From Nocardia sienata NBRC 100364 (lineage in GTDB: Bacteria; Actinomycetota; Actinomycetes; Mycobacteriales; Mycobacteriaceae), in the NCBI RefSeq assembly GCF_001613205.1, contig NZ_BDBX01000021.1:1-64000 (forward strand): a DNA stretch of 64,000 nt, in the 5' to 3' direction. This document shows positions 34,136 to 42,381 of the stretch, piece after piece. The notes under the pieces were generated by a model, which saw nothing but the letters and a program-made list of their open reading frames with translations, ran no database searches and was not told the DNA's origin. The position numbers were made by a program, and so were the translations under genes. The stretch's first letter is position 1; each line of letters opens with the position of its first letter.

Positions 34136-35257
34136 ATGAGTCCGACCACCGTCGATAAGCTCGAAATCGACCCCCTGCCCCACCCCCCCGGCGCCAGCGG
34201 TGGCCTGAACGCCGTCATCGACGCCGTCGAGGAGCACATCAACCGGTCGATACTGCTGCTGGCTTCGGGTGATCCGGGCAGCGCACCGGATTTCACCGAG
34301 TGGATCGACGCCAAAGGACTCCCTGGCGAGGAGGACTTGGGCAAGACGAAGGACAAATCCGCCATGGTCGAGAAGTACACCGCCCAACAGAATGACGTGA
34401 AAAGGCTGACGGCGGAGCTGGACCAAAAGAACAAGGATGTCAAGGATTCCGCAGTCTCCGCGTTCAAGACTTCCCACACGACCTACGAGGAAATCACAGA
34501 GATCGTCGACAGGCTGCGGATAGAACTCGAGGGCGCGCCCGCCCCGACCAAAGGGTTGGACGGCGTCTACCGTTTACCTATCGGCGTGGAAATCAATTTG
34601 CTGGGGTGGCTACTGAACGCGGCCGACCAGGTGCACGCGGAAGTCGAGGGCGCGGCGAACGCTATGGATGCCCCGGCGCGCCAGATCGATGGTTCGGTAC
34701 CGGCTCCTCCGCGCGGTTACGACTACAACAACAGTGGAATTCCCGCAGCAGCCAACGCCTACCGGCCGCCCTCTGCCAGCAAAGCCAGGTACCGCATCAC
34801 CGATGCGGTAGATCCGGTGGGCAAGACCCTCAGCGTGGCGAGCAAAGAACTCGGGACCAAAGAAACAGACAAGGCATTCGCCGACAAGCCCTACAACAAT
34901 GGCAGCGCGTGGTGCGCTGCGTTCACCAGCTGGGTATGGAACCAAGCCGGTTATGACGTCACCTGGACCGACTTCGATTATGTACCCGCTGTCTGGAACG
35001 ACGCCGGCGCAATGGGTTTGCAGAGGCCCAGCACCGCCCAGGCCCAGCCGGGCGATCTGATCGTGTTCGACTGGCAAGGCGACGGCACTCCCGACCACAT
35101 CGGAGTTGTGGCATCCGTCGAAGGTGGAAGGATCCACACCATCGAAGGCAATTCCAGCGACCAGGTGGCCCGCCGGGACTACGGGATCAACTCCGGGCAG
35201 GTCGTCGGTGTCATCAAACCCCCACCCACCAAATCGGAGGTGATGGTGTCGCAGTGA
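34136..35257 (+). CDS. CHAP-domain amidase/peptidase with type VII-like N-terminal domain
   Basis: The 373-aa protein has a helical N-terminal part (about 20-180) with long heptad-like helices, similar in style to ESX substrates. A linker follows, then a C-terminal CHAP domain at about 235-360. The catalytic Cys260 (SAWCAAFTSWVW), His321 (PDHIGVV) and acidic/amide partners (TIEGNSS) are all present, so it should be active. CHAP enzymes cleave peptidoglycan amide bonds, so a cell-wall role outside the membrane is likely. There is no signal peptide, so export by a type VII system is inferred. ATG 34136 is preceded by AGAGAGAAG; the -10 box and hairpin at 34027-34076 lie upstream. Confidence 0.85.
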   Translation: MSPTTVDKLEIDPLPHPPGASGGLNAVIDAVEEHINRSILLLASGDPGSAPDFTEWIDAKGLPGEEDLGKTKDKSAMVEKYTAQQNDVKRLTAELDQKNKDVKDSAVSAFKTSHTTYEEITEIVDRLRIELEGAPAPTKGLDGVYRLPIGVEINLLGWLLNAADQVHAEVEGAANAMDAPARQIDGSVPAPPRGYDYNNSGIPAAANAYRPPSASKARYRITDAVDPVGKTLSVASKELGTKETDKAFADKPYNNGSAWCAAFTSWVWNQAGYDVTWTDFDYVPAVWNDAGAMGLQRPSTAQAQPGDLIVFDWQGDGTPDHIGVVASVEGGRIHTIEGNSSDQVARRDYGINSGQVVGVIKPPPTKSEVMVSQ

Positions 35258-35382
35258 CCATGAGACGGCTCAGCGCCTCGTCCCGGTCCGGGAATCACCA
35301 CGGCCGCACCGTCACGAAACCCTATGGCTGCAGCGAGAAGCCAACGAATATCAGAAGCATTCCGGCACTCACGGACCTATGC

Positions 35383-35395
35383 GTATACGTATACT
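35383..35395 (+). promoter_or_regulatory. Palindromic site overlapping a consensus -10 box
   Basis: GTATACGTATAC (35383-35394) is a perfect 12-bp palindrome, and TATACT (35390-35395) within and just beyond it is a consensus -10 box 6 nt before ATG 35402. A regulator binding here would control the leaderless Cys-rich gene downstream. Confidence 0.5.
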
Positions 35396-35401
35396 TCTTC
35401 C

Positions 35402-35692
35402 ATGGATCCACTGAGCCTTGCGGTCGGTGCCGGCCTCGTCGCAATCGGCTGGATAGGCGGCCGATTCGGGTCACGGCGGCGGGCCGGCTCGCCACCGAAA
35501 ATCACGGCACGCTGCGGCTGCGGGCACGACCTGGCGCTGCACGACCGTGAAACCGGCAAGTGCCATGCCGAACTCTCCCGCAGAGGTATGCACGGCATGC
35601 GCGAATGGGTCGGCTGCAATTGCCGCCGCTACACCGGCCCCATCCCCTTGGAAGAGGTGTTCAGCCCTCCGATACTCCCACCGGAGGCCTGA
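35402..35692 (+). CDS. Small membrane-anchored Cys-rich protein
   Basis: The 96-aa protein starts at ATG 35402 and has a short transmembrane anchor (LSLAVGAGLVAIGWIGG). A compact Cys/His domain follows (ARCGCGHDLALHDRETGKCHAEL ... VGCNCRRY) with two CxC pairs, a further Cys and several His that could bind zinc. I have no family name. Predicted to sit in the membrane with the metal-binding part on one side; orientation is not known. Leaderless or near-leaderless from the TATACT box. Confidence 0.72.
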   Translation: MDPLSLAVGAGLVAIGWIGGRFGSRRRAGSPPKITARCGCGHDLALHDRETGKCHAELSRRGMHGMREWVGCNCRRYTGPIPLEEVFSPPILPPEA

Positions 35693-35974
35693 GCGCGGCG
35701 CGACCGGCGCGGGAGCACGCCAACTCCGAGACGATCCCGCCTACCCCACAGGCACATTCGGAGGCCACCGACGCAGTCTCGGCCCGATGGCCGTCCCGGC
35801 CGGCCACCGACGATGGCCGATCCGAGCCGGGACCACGACACAGCGGCGAGAACCGGCCACGGGCCGGCGGCTACGAACGGGCCGTTCCGGCAGGAGCATC
35901 CGACGACGATGCGGAGCGATCCGCAGCACCCCTCGTGCGTGTCGGTGCTCCTACCGGGACCTGAACGGATCAGG

Positions 35975-36193
35975 TCAGGCAACGGCCCATTTCTCGGGAT
36001 GGAGATGATGCTGGACGAGCGCGTTCGCATGCCCGTGCCCGAAACCGTGCTCCGATTTCAGCAATTCGACGAGTTCCTTGTGCGAAGTCGACCCCGCCGC
36101 ACGGAGGACCGCCTTCCAGTCCTCGATGCTGCGGCCGTATTTGGCCTCGATGGACGGGAAGTAGGACGCGGGTCCCTTCGGGGTGGTCGCCAT
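35975..36193 (-). CDS. DUF4287 domain protein
   Basis: The 72-aa protein (MATTPKGPASYFPSIEAKYGRS; EDWKAVLRAAGSTSHKELVELLKSEHGFGHGHANALV, read in parts) matches DUF4287 as I know it, a short family found alone or fused to other domains, with no settled function. ATG 36193 follows AAGGAGAT. It is a free-standing gene. Confidence 0.88.
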   Translation of the reverse strand: MATTPKGPASYFPSIEAKYGRSIEDWKAVLRAAGSTSHKELVELLKSEHGFGHGHANALVQHHLHPEKWAVA

Positions 36194-36664
36194 CTTCGAT
36201 CTCCTTGCTGGTTACGAACTCGGTAGGTGAGACGGAAAGCTCGTCGAGATCTCATCGCCCGCGCCGACTATGTGTCGCAGGTCACTTGGAAATCGTTACC
36301 GGCGAAATCAGCGTCCAGGGGTGTCTCGCGCTCGCGCCACGCGCTCGGGTCGGCGATCGGCACGTACCGGCGAAGGCGACCTGGCCTTCGTCGAGGCGCA
36401 GACCGGCACGCATTTGCGGTGAGGACGCCTATCGAGCGTCTCTCCGACGATTACGGCCGCGCCGCCGGCCGTTCCTGCCCCTTCGGCAAATGTTCGAGAG
36501 CGAAGCCAACCGGGTTTCGGTGCCCGGACGCAGACGAGTCCACCCGGACCGCAACCGGTGGAGTGATCGCGGAATGGGTGGACTCGGCTACAGCTGTCGC
36601 GGACGTATTGCGGACGGAAGGTGGTTCGCGAATGCTCCGCCGCAGATCAGGCCGCTATAACGGC
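36194..36664. other. Intergenic stretch downstream of glnA1, no gene seen
   Basis: About 470 bp. Plus-strand frames here are non-coding in character. No clear terminator hairpin for glnA1 was found, although the region right after its stop is GC-rich. Confidence 0.4.
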
Positions 36665-38101
36665 TTACACGTCGAAGTAGAGCTCGAACTCGTACGGGTG
36701 CGGCCGCAGGTTCACCGGGGCGATCTCCTGCTCGCGCTTGATGCTGATCCAGGTCTCGATCAGGTCCTCGGTGAAGACATTGCCTTCGGTGAGGTACTCG
36801 TGATCGGCCTCGAGGCGGTCGATGACCGAGGACAGGCTGGTGGGGGCCTGCGGGATGTTCTTGGCCTCCTCCGGCGGGAGCTCGTAAAGGTCCTTGTCGA
36901 CCGGGGCCAGCGGCTCGATCTTCTTCTTGATGCCGTCGAGGCCGGCCATCAGCATGGCGGCGAAGGCCAGGTACGGGTTGCCCGAGGAGTCCGGCGCGCG
37001 GAACTCGATGCGCTTGGCCTTCGGGTTGTTGCCGGTGACCGGGATACGGACCGCGGCGGAGCGGTTGCGCTGCGAGTACACCAGGTTGATCGGGGCTTCG
37101 TAGCCGGGCACCAGGCGGTGGTAGGAGTTCACGGTGGGGTTGGTGAACGCCAGCAGCGACGGCGCGTGGTGCAGGATGCCGCCGATGTAGTGCCGGGCCA
37201 GGTCGGACAGGCCGCCGTAGCCGGCCTCGTCGTGGAACAGCGGCTTGCCGTCCTTCCACAGCGACTGGTGCGCGTGCATACCCGAGCCGTTGTCACCGAA
37301 GAGCGGCTTCGGCATGAAGGTGACGGTCTTGCCCTCGGCCCACGCGGTGTTCTTGACGATGTACTTGAACAGCTGCAGATCGTCGGCCGCGGCCAGCAGG
37401 GTGTTGAACTTGTAATTGATCTCGGCCTGGCCGGCGGTGCCGACCTCGTGGTGGCCGCGCTCCAGTTCGAATCCGGCGTTCTGCAGGTTGGTGGAGATCT
37501 TGTCGCGCAGGTCGACGTAGTGGTCGTAGGGCGCGACCGGGAAGTAGCCGCCCTTGTTACGGACCTTGTAGCCACGGTTGGGGCTGCCGTCGGGGTTGGT
37601 GGCCGCGCCGGTGTTCCAGGAGCCGGAGATGGACTCGACCTCGTAGAAGGCGCCGTTCATCTGCGAGTCGTAGCGCACCGAGTCGAAGATGTAGAACTCG
37701 GCCTCGGCGCCGAAGAAGGCGGTATCGGCGATACCGGTCGAGCGCAGGTATTCCTCCGCCTTGCGGGCGATGTTGCGCGGGTCGCGCGAGTACGCCTCAC
37801 GGGTGAAGGGATCGTGCACGAAGAAGTTCATGTTGAGCGTCTTCGCCGCACGGAACGGGTCGAGCTGTGCGGTGCTGAAGTCGGGCAGCAGCAGCATGTC
37901 GGACTCGTCGATGGACTGGAAACCCCGCACCGAGGAACCGTCGAAGGCCAGGCCCTCTTCGGCGAGATCGGCGGTGAAGGCCTTTGCCGGGATGGAGAAG
38001 TGCTGCTGCACACCGGGCAGATCGCTGAAGCGGATGTCGACATATTCGACCTCCGAGTCCGCGATGTACTTGATGACCTCATCGGCCGTGCTGAACGTCA
38101 C
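36665..38101 (-). CDS. glnA1: Glutamine synthetase, type I (GlnA1)
   Basis: The 478-aa enzyme makes glutamine from glutamate, ammonia and ATP in the cytoplasm as a dodecamer. Family marks are [17 protein letters not shown], the EAEFYIFD Glu cluster, [18 protein letters not shown], the NRSAAVRIP segment and the adenylylation loop [10 protein letters not shown], whose Tyr is the GlnE target. GTG 38101 is chosen for its AAGGAG site 6 nt upstream and because it gives the usual length. The adenylyltransferase gene glnE is at 44373-47384, so the pair should show nitrogen-dependent covalent control. Here the gene is next to RDD and DUF4191 genes, in a block that appears inverted relative to M. tuberculosis. 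Confidence 0.97.
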   Translation of the reverse strand: MTFSTADEVIKYIADSEVEYVDIRFSDLPGVQQHFSIPAKAFTADLAEEGLAFDGSSVRGFQSIDESDMLLLPDFSTAQLDPFRAAKTLNMNFFVHDPFTREAYSRDPRNIARKAEEYLRSTGIADTAFFGAEAEFYIFDSVRYDSQMNGAFYEVESISGSWNTGAATNPDGSPNRGYKVRNKGGYFPVAPYDHYVDLRDKISTNLQNAGFELERGHHEVGTAGQAEINYKFNTLLAAADDLQLFKYIVKNTAWAEGKTVTFMPKPLFGDNGSGMHAHQSLWKDGKPLFHDEAGYGGLSDLARHYIGGILHHAPSLLAFTNPTVNSYHRLVPGYEAPINLVYSQRNRSAAVRIPVTGNNPKAKRIEFRAPDSSGNPYLAFAAMLMAGLDGIKKKIEPLAPVDKDLYELPPEEAKNIPQAPTSLSSVIDRLEADHEYLTEGNVFTEDLIETWISIKREQEIAPVNLRPHPYEFELYFDV

Positions 38102-38391
38102 TTGGTTCTCCTTACGGATAGATTCCCAGCCAGTATCGAGTGCGGGGCGTCGCGACCCGACGCTATGGACAGGGTGTTTCCCGCCAGTCAAGAGTGTGTT
38201 TCGCCAGTGTTACACGTCGTGTCGGCGGCGTGTCCTCGGCCACGCCACGAACTGCGGGTTCGCGCCGCGCGCCCTGGTCGGCGCCCTCCGGAGGCTGTCG
38301 GATATGCCCGGAATCCACCGCTGACCCGGCGTAACAGAGGCTGCCCCGCCACCCGGCGGAGGCGGTCGGCGGCACGCTTTATCCTGGGAGC

Positions 38392-38847
38392 ATGGCACGT
38401 ATCACCGGCTCCTGGCTCTCCGGACCTCCCGTCGCCCCCGGTGCGGGTTCCGGCGACGATTACGCCGGAGCTAGGCTGGGGTTGCCGCGCGAAGGCGCCG
38501 GATCGCTACCGGGCATGTTCCGGCGCGTGGTCGCCATGCTGGTCGACTGGTTTATCGCGGTCGGGATCTCGGCGTTGATCGCGCGGGGTATGCCGGCGTC
38601 GTCGGTGAACCTGATCCTGTGGTTCGTGATCGGAGTGGCGGCGGTGACGCTGTTCGGCTTCACGCCCGGGCAGTATTTCCTGCGCATCCGGGTGATCCGG
38701 GTGGACGCGCAGGCGCCGGTGGGATTCCTGCGGGCACTAGGGCGGCAGGCGCTGCTGGTGTTCGTGATTCCCGCGCTGTTCACCGACGAGGACGGGCGCG
38801 GTATGCACGATCGGGCCACCGGGACCGCGGTGGTCCGCTCACGCTGA
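38392..38847 (+). CDS. RDD-family membrane protein
   Basis: The 151-aa protein has the RDD hallmarks: RRVVAMLVDWFIA (Arg and Asp in the first helix) and DRATGTAVV near the end. Two or three transmembrane helices lie between (VNLILWFVIGVAAVTLFGF; ALLVFVIPALF). The family is proposed to transport small solutes, but function is unproven. It runs convergent to the DUF4191 gene, sharing a terminator hairpin at 38842-38884. Confidence 0.9.
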   Translation: MARITGSWLSGPPVAPGAGSGDDYAGARLGLPREGAGSLPGMFRRVVAMLVDWFIAVGISALIARGMPASSVNLILWFVIGVAAVTLFGFTPGQYFLRIRVIRVDAQAPVGFLRALGRQALLVFVIPALFTDEDGRGMHDRATGTAVVRSR

Positions 38848-38884
38848 CCGGCGCCGAGCCGCCCGGCCGCACACCGGGTCAGCG
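38842..38884. terminator. Shared bidirectional terminator
   Basis: CGCTGACC (38842-38849) pairs with GGTCAGCG (38877-38884), with further GC pairing inside. It spans both stop codons of the convergent RDD and DUF4191 genes. Confidence 0.75.
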
Positions 38885-39616
38885 ACGACGGATCGTGCGC
38901 TGCATACCCCGCATCTTGGCGTTGGTCGGCATCGGTCCCTTGGGCATGGCCGGACCTCCGCTGCGCGAGCTCAGGGCACTGAGCCGGCCCTCGATCTGAT
39001 CCATCCGCTTGGTGTCGATATTGCGCGGGAGCTTGGTCAGGTAACGCTGGAGTTCCTTGAGCGGGACCTGTCCCTCCTCGTTGCCGACCACCACGTCGTA
39101 GATCGGAGTGTCGCCGATGAGGCGGGCGGTGCGCTTCTTCTCCTGGGCCAGCAGCGACCGCAGCCGCTGCGGCGACCCTTCGGCCACGAAGATCACCCCG
39201 GGCAGGCCGATCACCCGGTGTACGGCGTCGAGCTGGGTGGTGGCGGCGATACCGTTGCTGACCCGCCATTTGCCCTGCAGGTTGTCCAGCACCCACGCGG
39301 CGGCGCCGGCCTGGCCCTCGGCTTTTCCGTACACGGATTTCTGCACCCGGCGGCCGAAGATGATGAAGGCGAACAGCAGACCGAGCAGCAGGCCCAAGGG
39401 CAGCAGGAACCACTGCACACCGAAGAGGAAGCCGATCCCGAACAAAACCAGTGTGGTGACGACCACCGCACCGATCATCAGCGGCAGCAGCAGCTTGTCC
39501 TCTTTGCGCTGCATCTGGAACGCCTGCCAGATCTGCTGACGACGTTCCTTCGACTGTGCTTTGCGCGCCGCTTTCGCCGCGGCCTTCGCCTCTTTGTCGG
39601 GCTTGCCTGCTGCCAT
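38879..39616 (-). CDS. DUF4191 membrane protein
   Basis: The 245-aa protein starts at ATG 39616 (MAAGKPDKEAKAAAKAARK). It has a charged Lys/Ala-rich N-terminus, two close transmembrane helices (about 50-90), and a cytoplasmic domain with GLPGVIFVAEGSPQRLRSLLAQEKKRTARL quoted as VIFVAEGSP and LLAQEKKRTARL. These mark DUF4191. In mycobacteria this gene is normally the neighbour of lipA/lipB and glnA1. Here lipA and lipB are not beside it. Function unknown. Confidence 0.9.
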   Translation of the reverse strand: MAAGKPDKEAKAAAKAARKAQSKERRQQIWQAFQMQRKEDKLLLPLMIGAVVVTTLVLFGIGFLFGVQWFLLPLGLLLGLLFAFIIFGRRVQKSVYGKAEGQAGAAAWVLDNLQGKWRVSNGIAATTQLDAVHRVIGLPGVIFVAEGSPQRLRSLLAQEKKRTARLIGDTPIYDVVVGNEEGQVPLKELQRYLTKLPRNIDTKRMDQIEGRLSALSSRSGGPAMPKGPMPTNAKMRGMQRTIRRR

Positions 39617-39752
39617 GGCTCCCAGAATAATGCCCGGCCCGCGACGCTCCGGCCACGGGACGTACTCCGGCCACGGGCGGCGGCGCCCCGGCGCGGGCAC
39701 CGGCACGCCGCACAGTCCGGGCCGGGGTTGCGCGGGCGAGGAGAATGCAGGG

Positions 39753-41156
39753 ATGTCCACCGAATTGGAGGCCGATCCGGCGGCCGGCGCACCCGCCGAC
39801 GACGCGACGGCAGAGCGACTGGCCGCGGCGCTGCGGTGCGTCACGGTGTCCCGGGAGGAGCCCGGGCCGGGCTCCGACGGTTCCGGCGCGGCGGCCGATG
39901 CGGAGTTCCGGCGCCTCGCCGAGCACCTGGAGCAATCGTTCCCCCGGGTGCACGCCGAACTGGAACTCGAGCGCTTCGGGCACAGCCGGCTCTACACCTG
40001 GCGGGGCGTGGACCCCTCGCGAACGGCCGCGATCCTGCTCGCGCACCAGGACGTGGTGCCCGCGGACGATCCGGCCCCCTGGACCCATCCGCCGTTCGCA
40101 GGCGTGGTGGACGCGGAGTTCATCTGGGGCCGCGGTGCGATCGACGACAAGAGCCGGATGCTGGCCATCCTGGAGGCGGTCGAATCCGCCCTCGCCGACG
40201 GGGTGCGGCCCCGGCATACCGTTCATCTGGCGTTCGGCCACGACGAAGAGGTGTTCGGCGACCGGGGCGCCGTGCGGATGGCCGCCCGGTTGCGGGAGCT
40301 GGGTGTCCACGCCGACCTGCTGCTGGACGAGGGCGGGGTGGTCACCGAGGGGATCGTGGAGGAGGTGACCGTTCCGGTCGCCACGATCATGGTCGGCGAG
40401 AAGGGCTACGCCACGGTTCGATTGTCGGTATCGGAGAAAGGCGGGCATTCGTCCATGCCGGGCCGGCAGACCGCGGTCGGGCGGCTGGCCCGCGCCGTGA
40501 GCCGGATCCAGGACGATCCGATGCCGCTGCGGGTCACTCCCGTGGTCACCGATATGCTCGCCCGCCTGCGCCGGCATCTCCCCGCGGCCAAACGCCGGCT
40601 ACTCGGGTTCGCGGCACTGGCGGCGCCGGTGATCACCCGGATAATGGCCTCGGCACCGCAGACCGAGGCGCTGGTGCGGACCACCACGGCACCCACGGTG
40701 ATCCACGGCGGAGTGAAGGCGAATGTGCTGCCGCAGCAGGCCGAGGCGCTGATCAACTTCCGGATCCTGCCCGGCGATACGGTCGACTCGGTACTCGCGC
40801 ACTGCCGCCGGACCGTCCGCGACACACAGGTGCGGATCGAACTGGTGGGGATGGCGTCGGAACCCTCCCCCGCGACCGCTCCCGGTCCGCAGTTCGATCT
40901 GATCGCCCGCCTCACCGAAGAGGTGGTGCCCGGCGCCGCGGTGACCACCGGCCTGGTTCCCGGTGCGACCGATTCCCGCCACTACGACGATCTGGCCGCC
41001 ACCCGCTGCAATTTCGCCCCGATCCGGCTCACGGCCGCGGATCTGGAACGGATACACGGAAACGACGAGCGGCTCTCGCGAGTGAACTACGCTCGCCTCA
41101 TCGACTTCAACCGGCGCCTGCTCACCGCGCTCGCCGCGCCGGAACAGACCGGCTGA
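39753..41156 (+). CDS. M20-family zinc peptidase (PM20D1/carboxypeptidase-like)
   Basis: The 467-aa enzyme has the M20 di-zinc motifs: His98 in ILLAHQDVVP, Asp131 in AIDDKS, the Glu pair 165-166 in GHDEEVFG, and a C-terminal RHYDD. The pattern fits the PM20D1-like group, which hydrolyses N-acyl amino acids or peptides. ATG 39753 follows GAGGAG by about 10 nt and starts the domain; the open frame upstream does not look coding. There is no signal peptide. It is followed by two mini-ORFs and a monoacylglycerol lipase, which may be co-transcribed. Confidence 0.88.
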   Translation: MSTELEADPAAGAPADDATAERLAAALRCVTVSREEPGPGSDGSGAAADAEFRRLAEHLEQSFPRVHAELELERFGHSRLYTWRGVDPSRTAAILLAHQDVVPADDPAPWTHPPFAGVVDAEFIWGRGAIDDKSRMLAILEAVESALADGVRPRHTVHLAFGHDEEVFGDRGAVRMAARLRELGVHADLLLDEGGVVTEGIVEEVTVPVATIMVGEKGYATVRLSVSEKGGHSSMPGRQTAVGRLARAVSRIQDDPMPLRVTPVVTDMLARLRRHLPAAKRRLLGFAALAAPVITRIMASAPQTEALVRTTTAPTVIHGGVKANVLPQQAEALINFRILPGDTVDSVLAHCRRTVRDTQVRIELVGMASEPSPATAPGPQFDLIARLTEEVVPGAAVTTGLVPGATDSRHYDDLAATRCNFAPIRLTAADLERIHGNDERLSRVNYARLIDFNRRLLTALAAPEQTG

Positions 41157-41219
41157 GGCGATACCTGCGCATAGGCTACGGCCGCCGGGACAATACGGAC
41201 CAGCTTCGAAGGAGGCCCG

Positions 41220-41291
41220 ATGAGGCGATATCTTCGCCTTCGCCGCGGTCTCCGCCGACCGCGGGCACCGGCTTCGAAGAAGTTCCGATGA
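41220..41291 (+). CDS. Arg-rich mini-ORF 1 upstream of the lipase gene
   Basis: ATG 41220 follows a strong GAAGGAGG and opens a 23-codon frame starting MRRYLRLRRGLRRPR, with 9 Arg and 2 Lys. Its TGA overlaps the ATG of mini-ORF 2 (ATGA at 41288-41291). The stretch is a near-copy of the following one, so it probably arose by local duplication of the ribosome-site and start region. It may act as a coupling or attenuator leader for the lipase gene. Confidence 0.45.
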   Translation: MRRYLRLRRGLRRPRAPASKKFR

Positions 41292-41350
41292 GGTGGTGCC
41301 TGCGCCGCCACCGCGGACCACGTGTACAGATTCGAAGGAGGATCCGGTGA
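41288..41350 (+). CDS. Arg-rich mini-ORF 2, coupled to the lipase start
   Basis: A 20-codon frame (MRWCLRRHRGPRVQIRRRIR) whose TGA (41348-41350) overlaps the GTG of the lipase gene. The TTCGAAG-purine-rich start region and the MR(R/W)(Y/C)L opening repeat those of mini-ORF 1. Nine of 20 residues are Arg. Confidence 0.45.
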   Translation: MRWCLRRHRGPRVQIRRRIR

Positions 41351-42207
41351 CCGGCGACCAGGACATTCGAGTAGCGCGCGGGGAGTTCGAGCACGCCGGG
41401 CACCGGCTGAGCCGGCGTTCCTGGATACCCGCGACGACGGCGCGCGGGGTGATCGTCCTCGTCCACGGCGTGGCCGAGCATTCGGGTCGTTACGAGTACG
41501 TCGCCCGGACCCTGGCGACCGCCGGTTTCGCGGTGTACGCGTTCGACCATGTGGGGCACGGGGAATCCGCCGACGCGGGCTCGCGCGCCAATATCGGATC
41601 GATCGGCAATGCGGCCGACAATGTGGCAGCTCTGCTCGACCTGGCACGCGCGGAACAGCCCGGCGTACCGGCGTTCGTGATCGGCCATTCCATGGGCGCG
41701 CTGATCACCCTGTACCTGGCGACCCGGGCGCCGCTGGACGTGGCCGGGGTGGTGGTCTCGGCGCCGCCGCTGATCATCGACGCCGGAAATCCGGTGCAGC
41801 GCTTGCTGGCCCCGGTGCTCACCCGGCTGGCACCGGATCTGGGTGTGCTGAAACTGGATTCGTCGCAGATCAGCCGGGACCCGGCGGTCGTCGCGGCCTA
41901 CGACAACGACGCGCTGGTGTTCCGCGGGAAGTTGCCGGCCCGCACGGCGACCGAGATCCTCACGGCCGCCGGTGCCGTGCTCGACCGCCTGCCGGACCTA
42001 CGGGTTCCGACGCTCGCGCTGCACGGAACCAGCGACGCCATCGCCGCCCCGGCGAGTACGGACCGGATCGAGCAGCACGCGGGCACCACCGATCTCACCG
42101 TCCGCCGCTACGACGGGCTCTACCACGAGATCTTCAACGAACCCGAACGTGATCAGGTGCTCGCGGATGTGGTGGCCTGGCTGGACGCGCGGGCTGCCGG
42201 ACAGTGA
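41347..42207 (+). CDS. Monoacylglycerol lipase-like alpha/beta hydrolase
   Basis: The 286-aa enzyme has the Ser hydrolase lid-less fold of monoacylglycerol lipases. HGVAEHSGRY gives the oxyanion loop, GHSMGA holds the catalytic Ser115, then Asp in TSDAIAAP and His in YHEIFNE. It would hydrolyse monoacylglycerols, like mycobacterial Rv0183. GTG 41347 is preceded by GAAGGAGG and is overlapped by the stop of mini-ORF 2, so translation is probably coupled. There is no signal peptide. Confidence 0.9.
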   Translation: MTGDQDIRVARGEFEHAGHRLSRRSWIPATTARGVIVLVHGVAEHSGRYEYVARTLATAGFAVYAFDHVGHGESADAGSRANIGSIGNAADNVAALLDLARAEQPGVPAFVIGHSMGALITLYLATRAPLDVAGVVVSAPPLIIDAGNPVQRLLAPVLTRLAPDLGVLKLDSSQISRDPAVVAAYDNDALVFRGKLPARTATEILTAAGAVLDRLPDLRVPTLALHGTSDAIAAPASTDRIEQHAGTTDLTVRRYDGLYHEIFNEPERDQVLADVVAWLDARAAGQ

Positions 42208-42381
42208 GCGTGTAGCTCCGCCGCTCCGGCCCCCGGGATCGGTACCGGGAACGGACGACGCCGCCCCTCGTACGCACCCCGGCACGGTCGGTGCTCGATG
42301 GGCCGGCGGCACACGCGGCGTCCCGCGGTGAGCCGCCGGCGCCCGGGCAGTGCTCACGGGCGGTATCCACTCGTCCCGCGT

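Noticed and set aside
36227..38578. 783-codon plus-strand frame opposite glnA1
   Set aside because: It is the antisense shadow of the high-GC glnA1 gene; no ribosome site or independent motif is visible.
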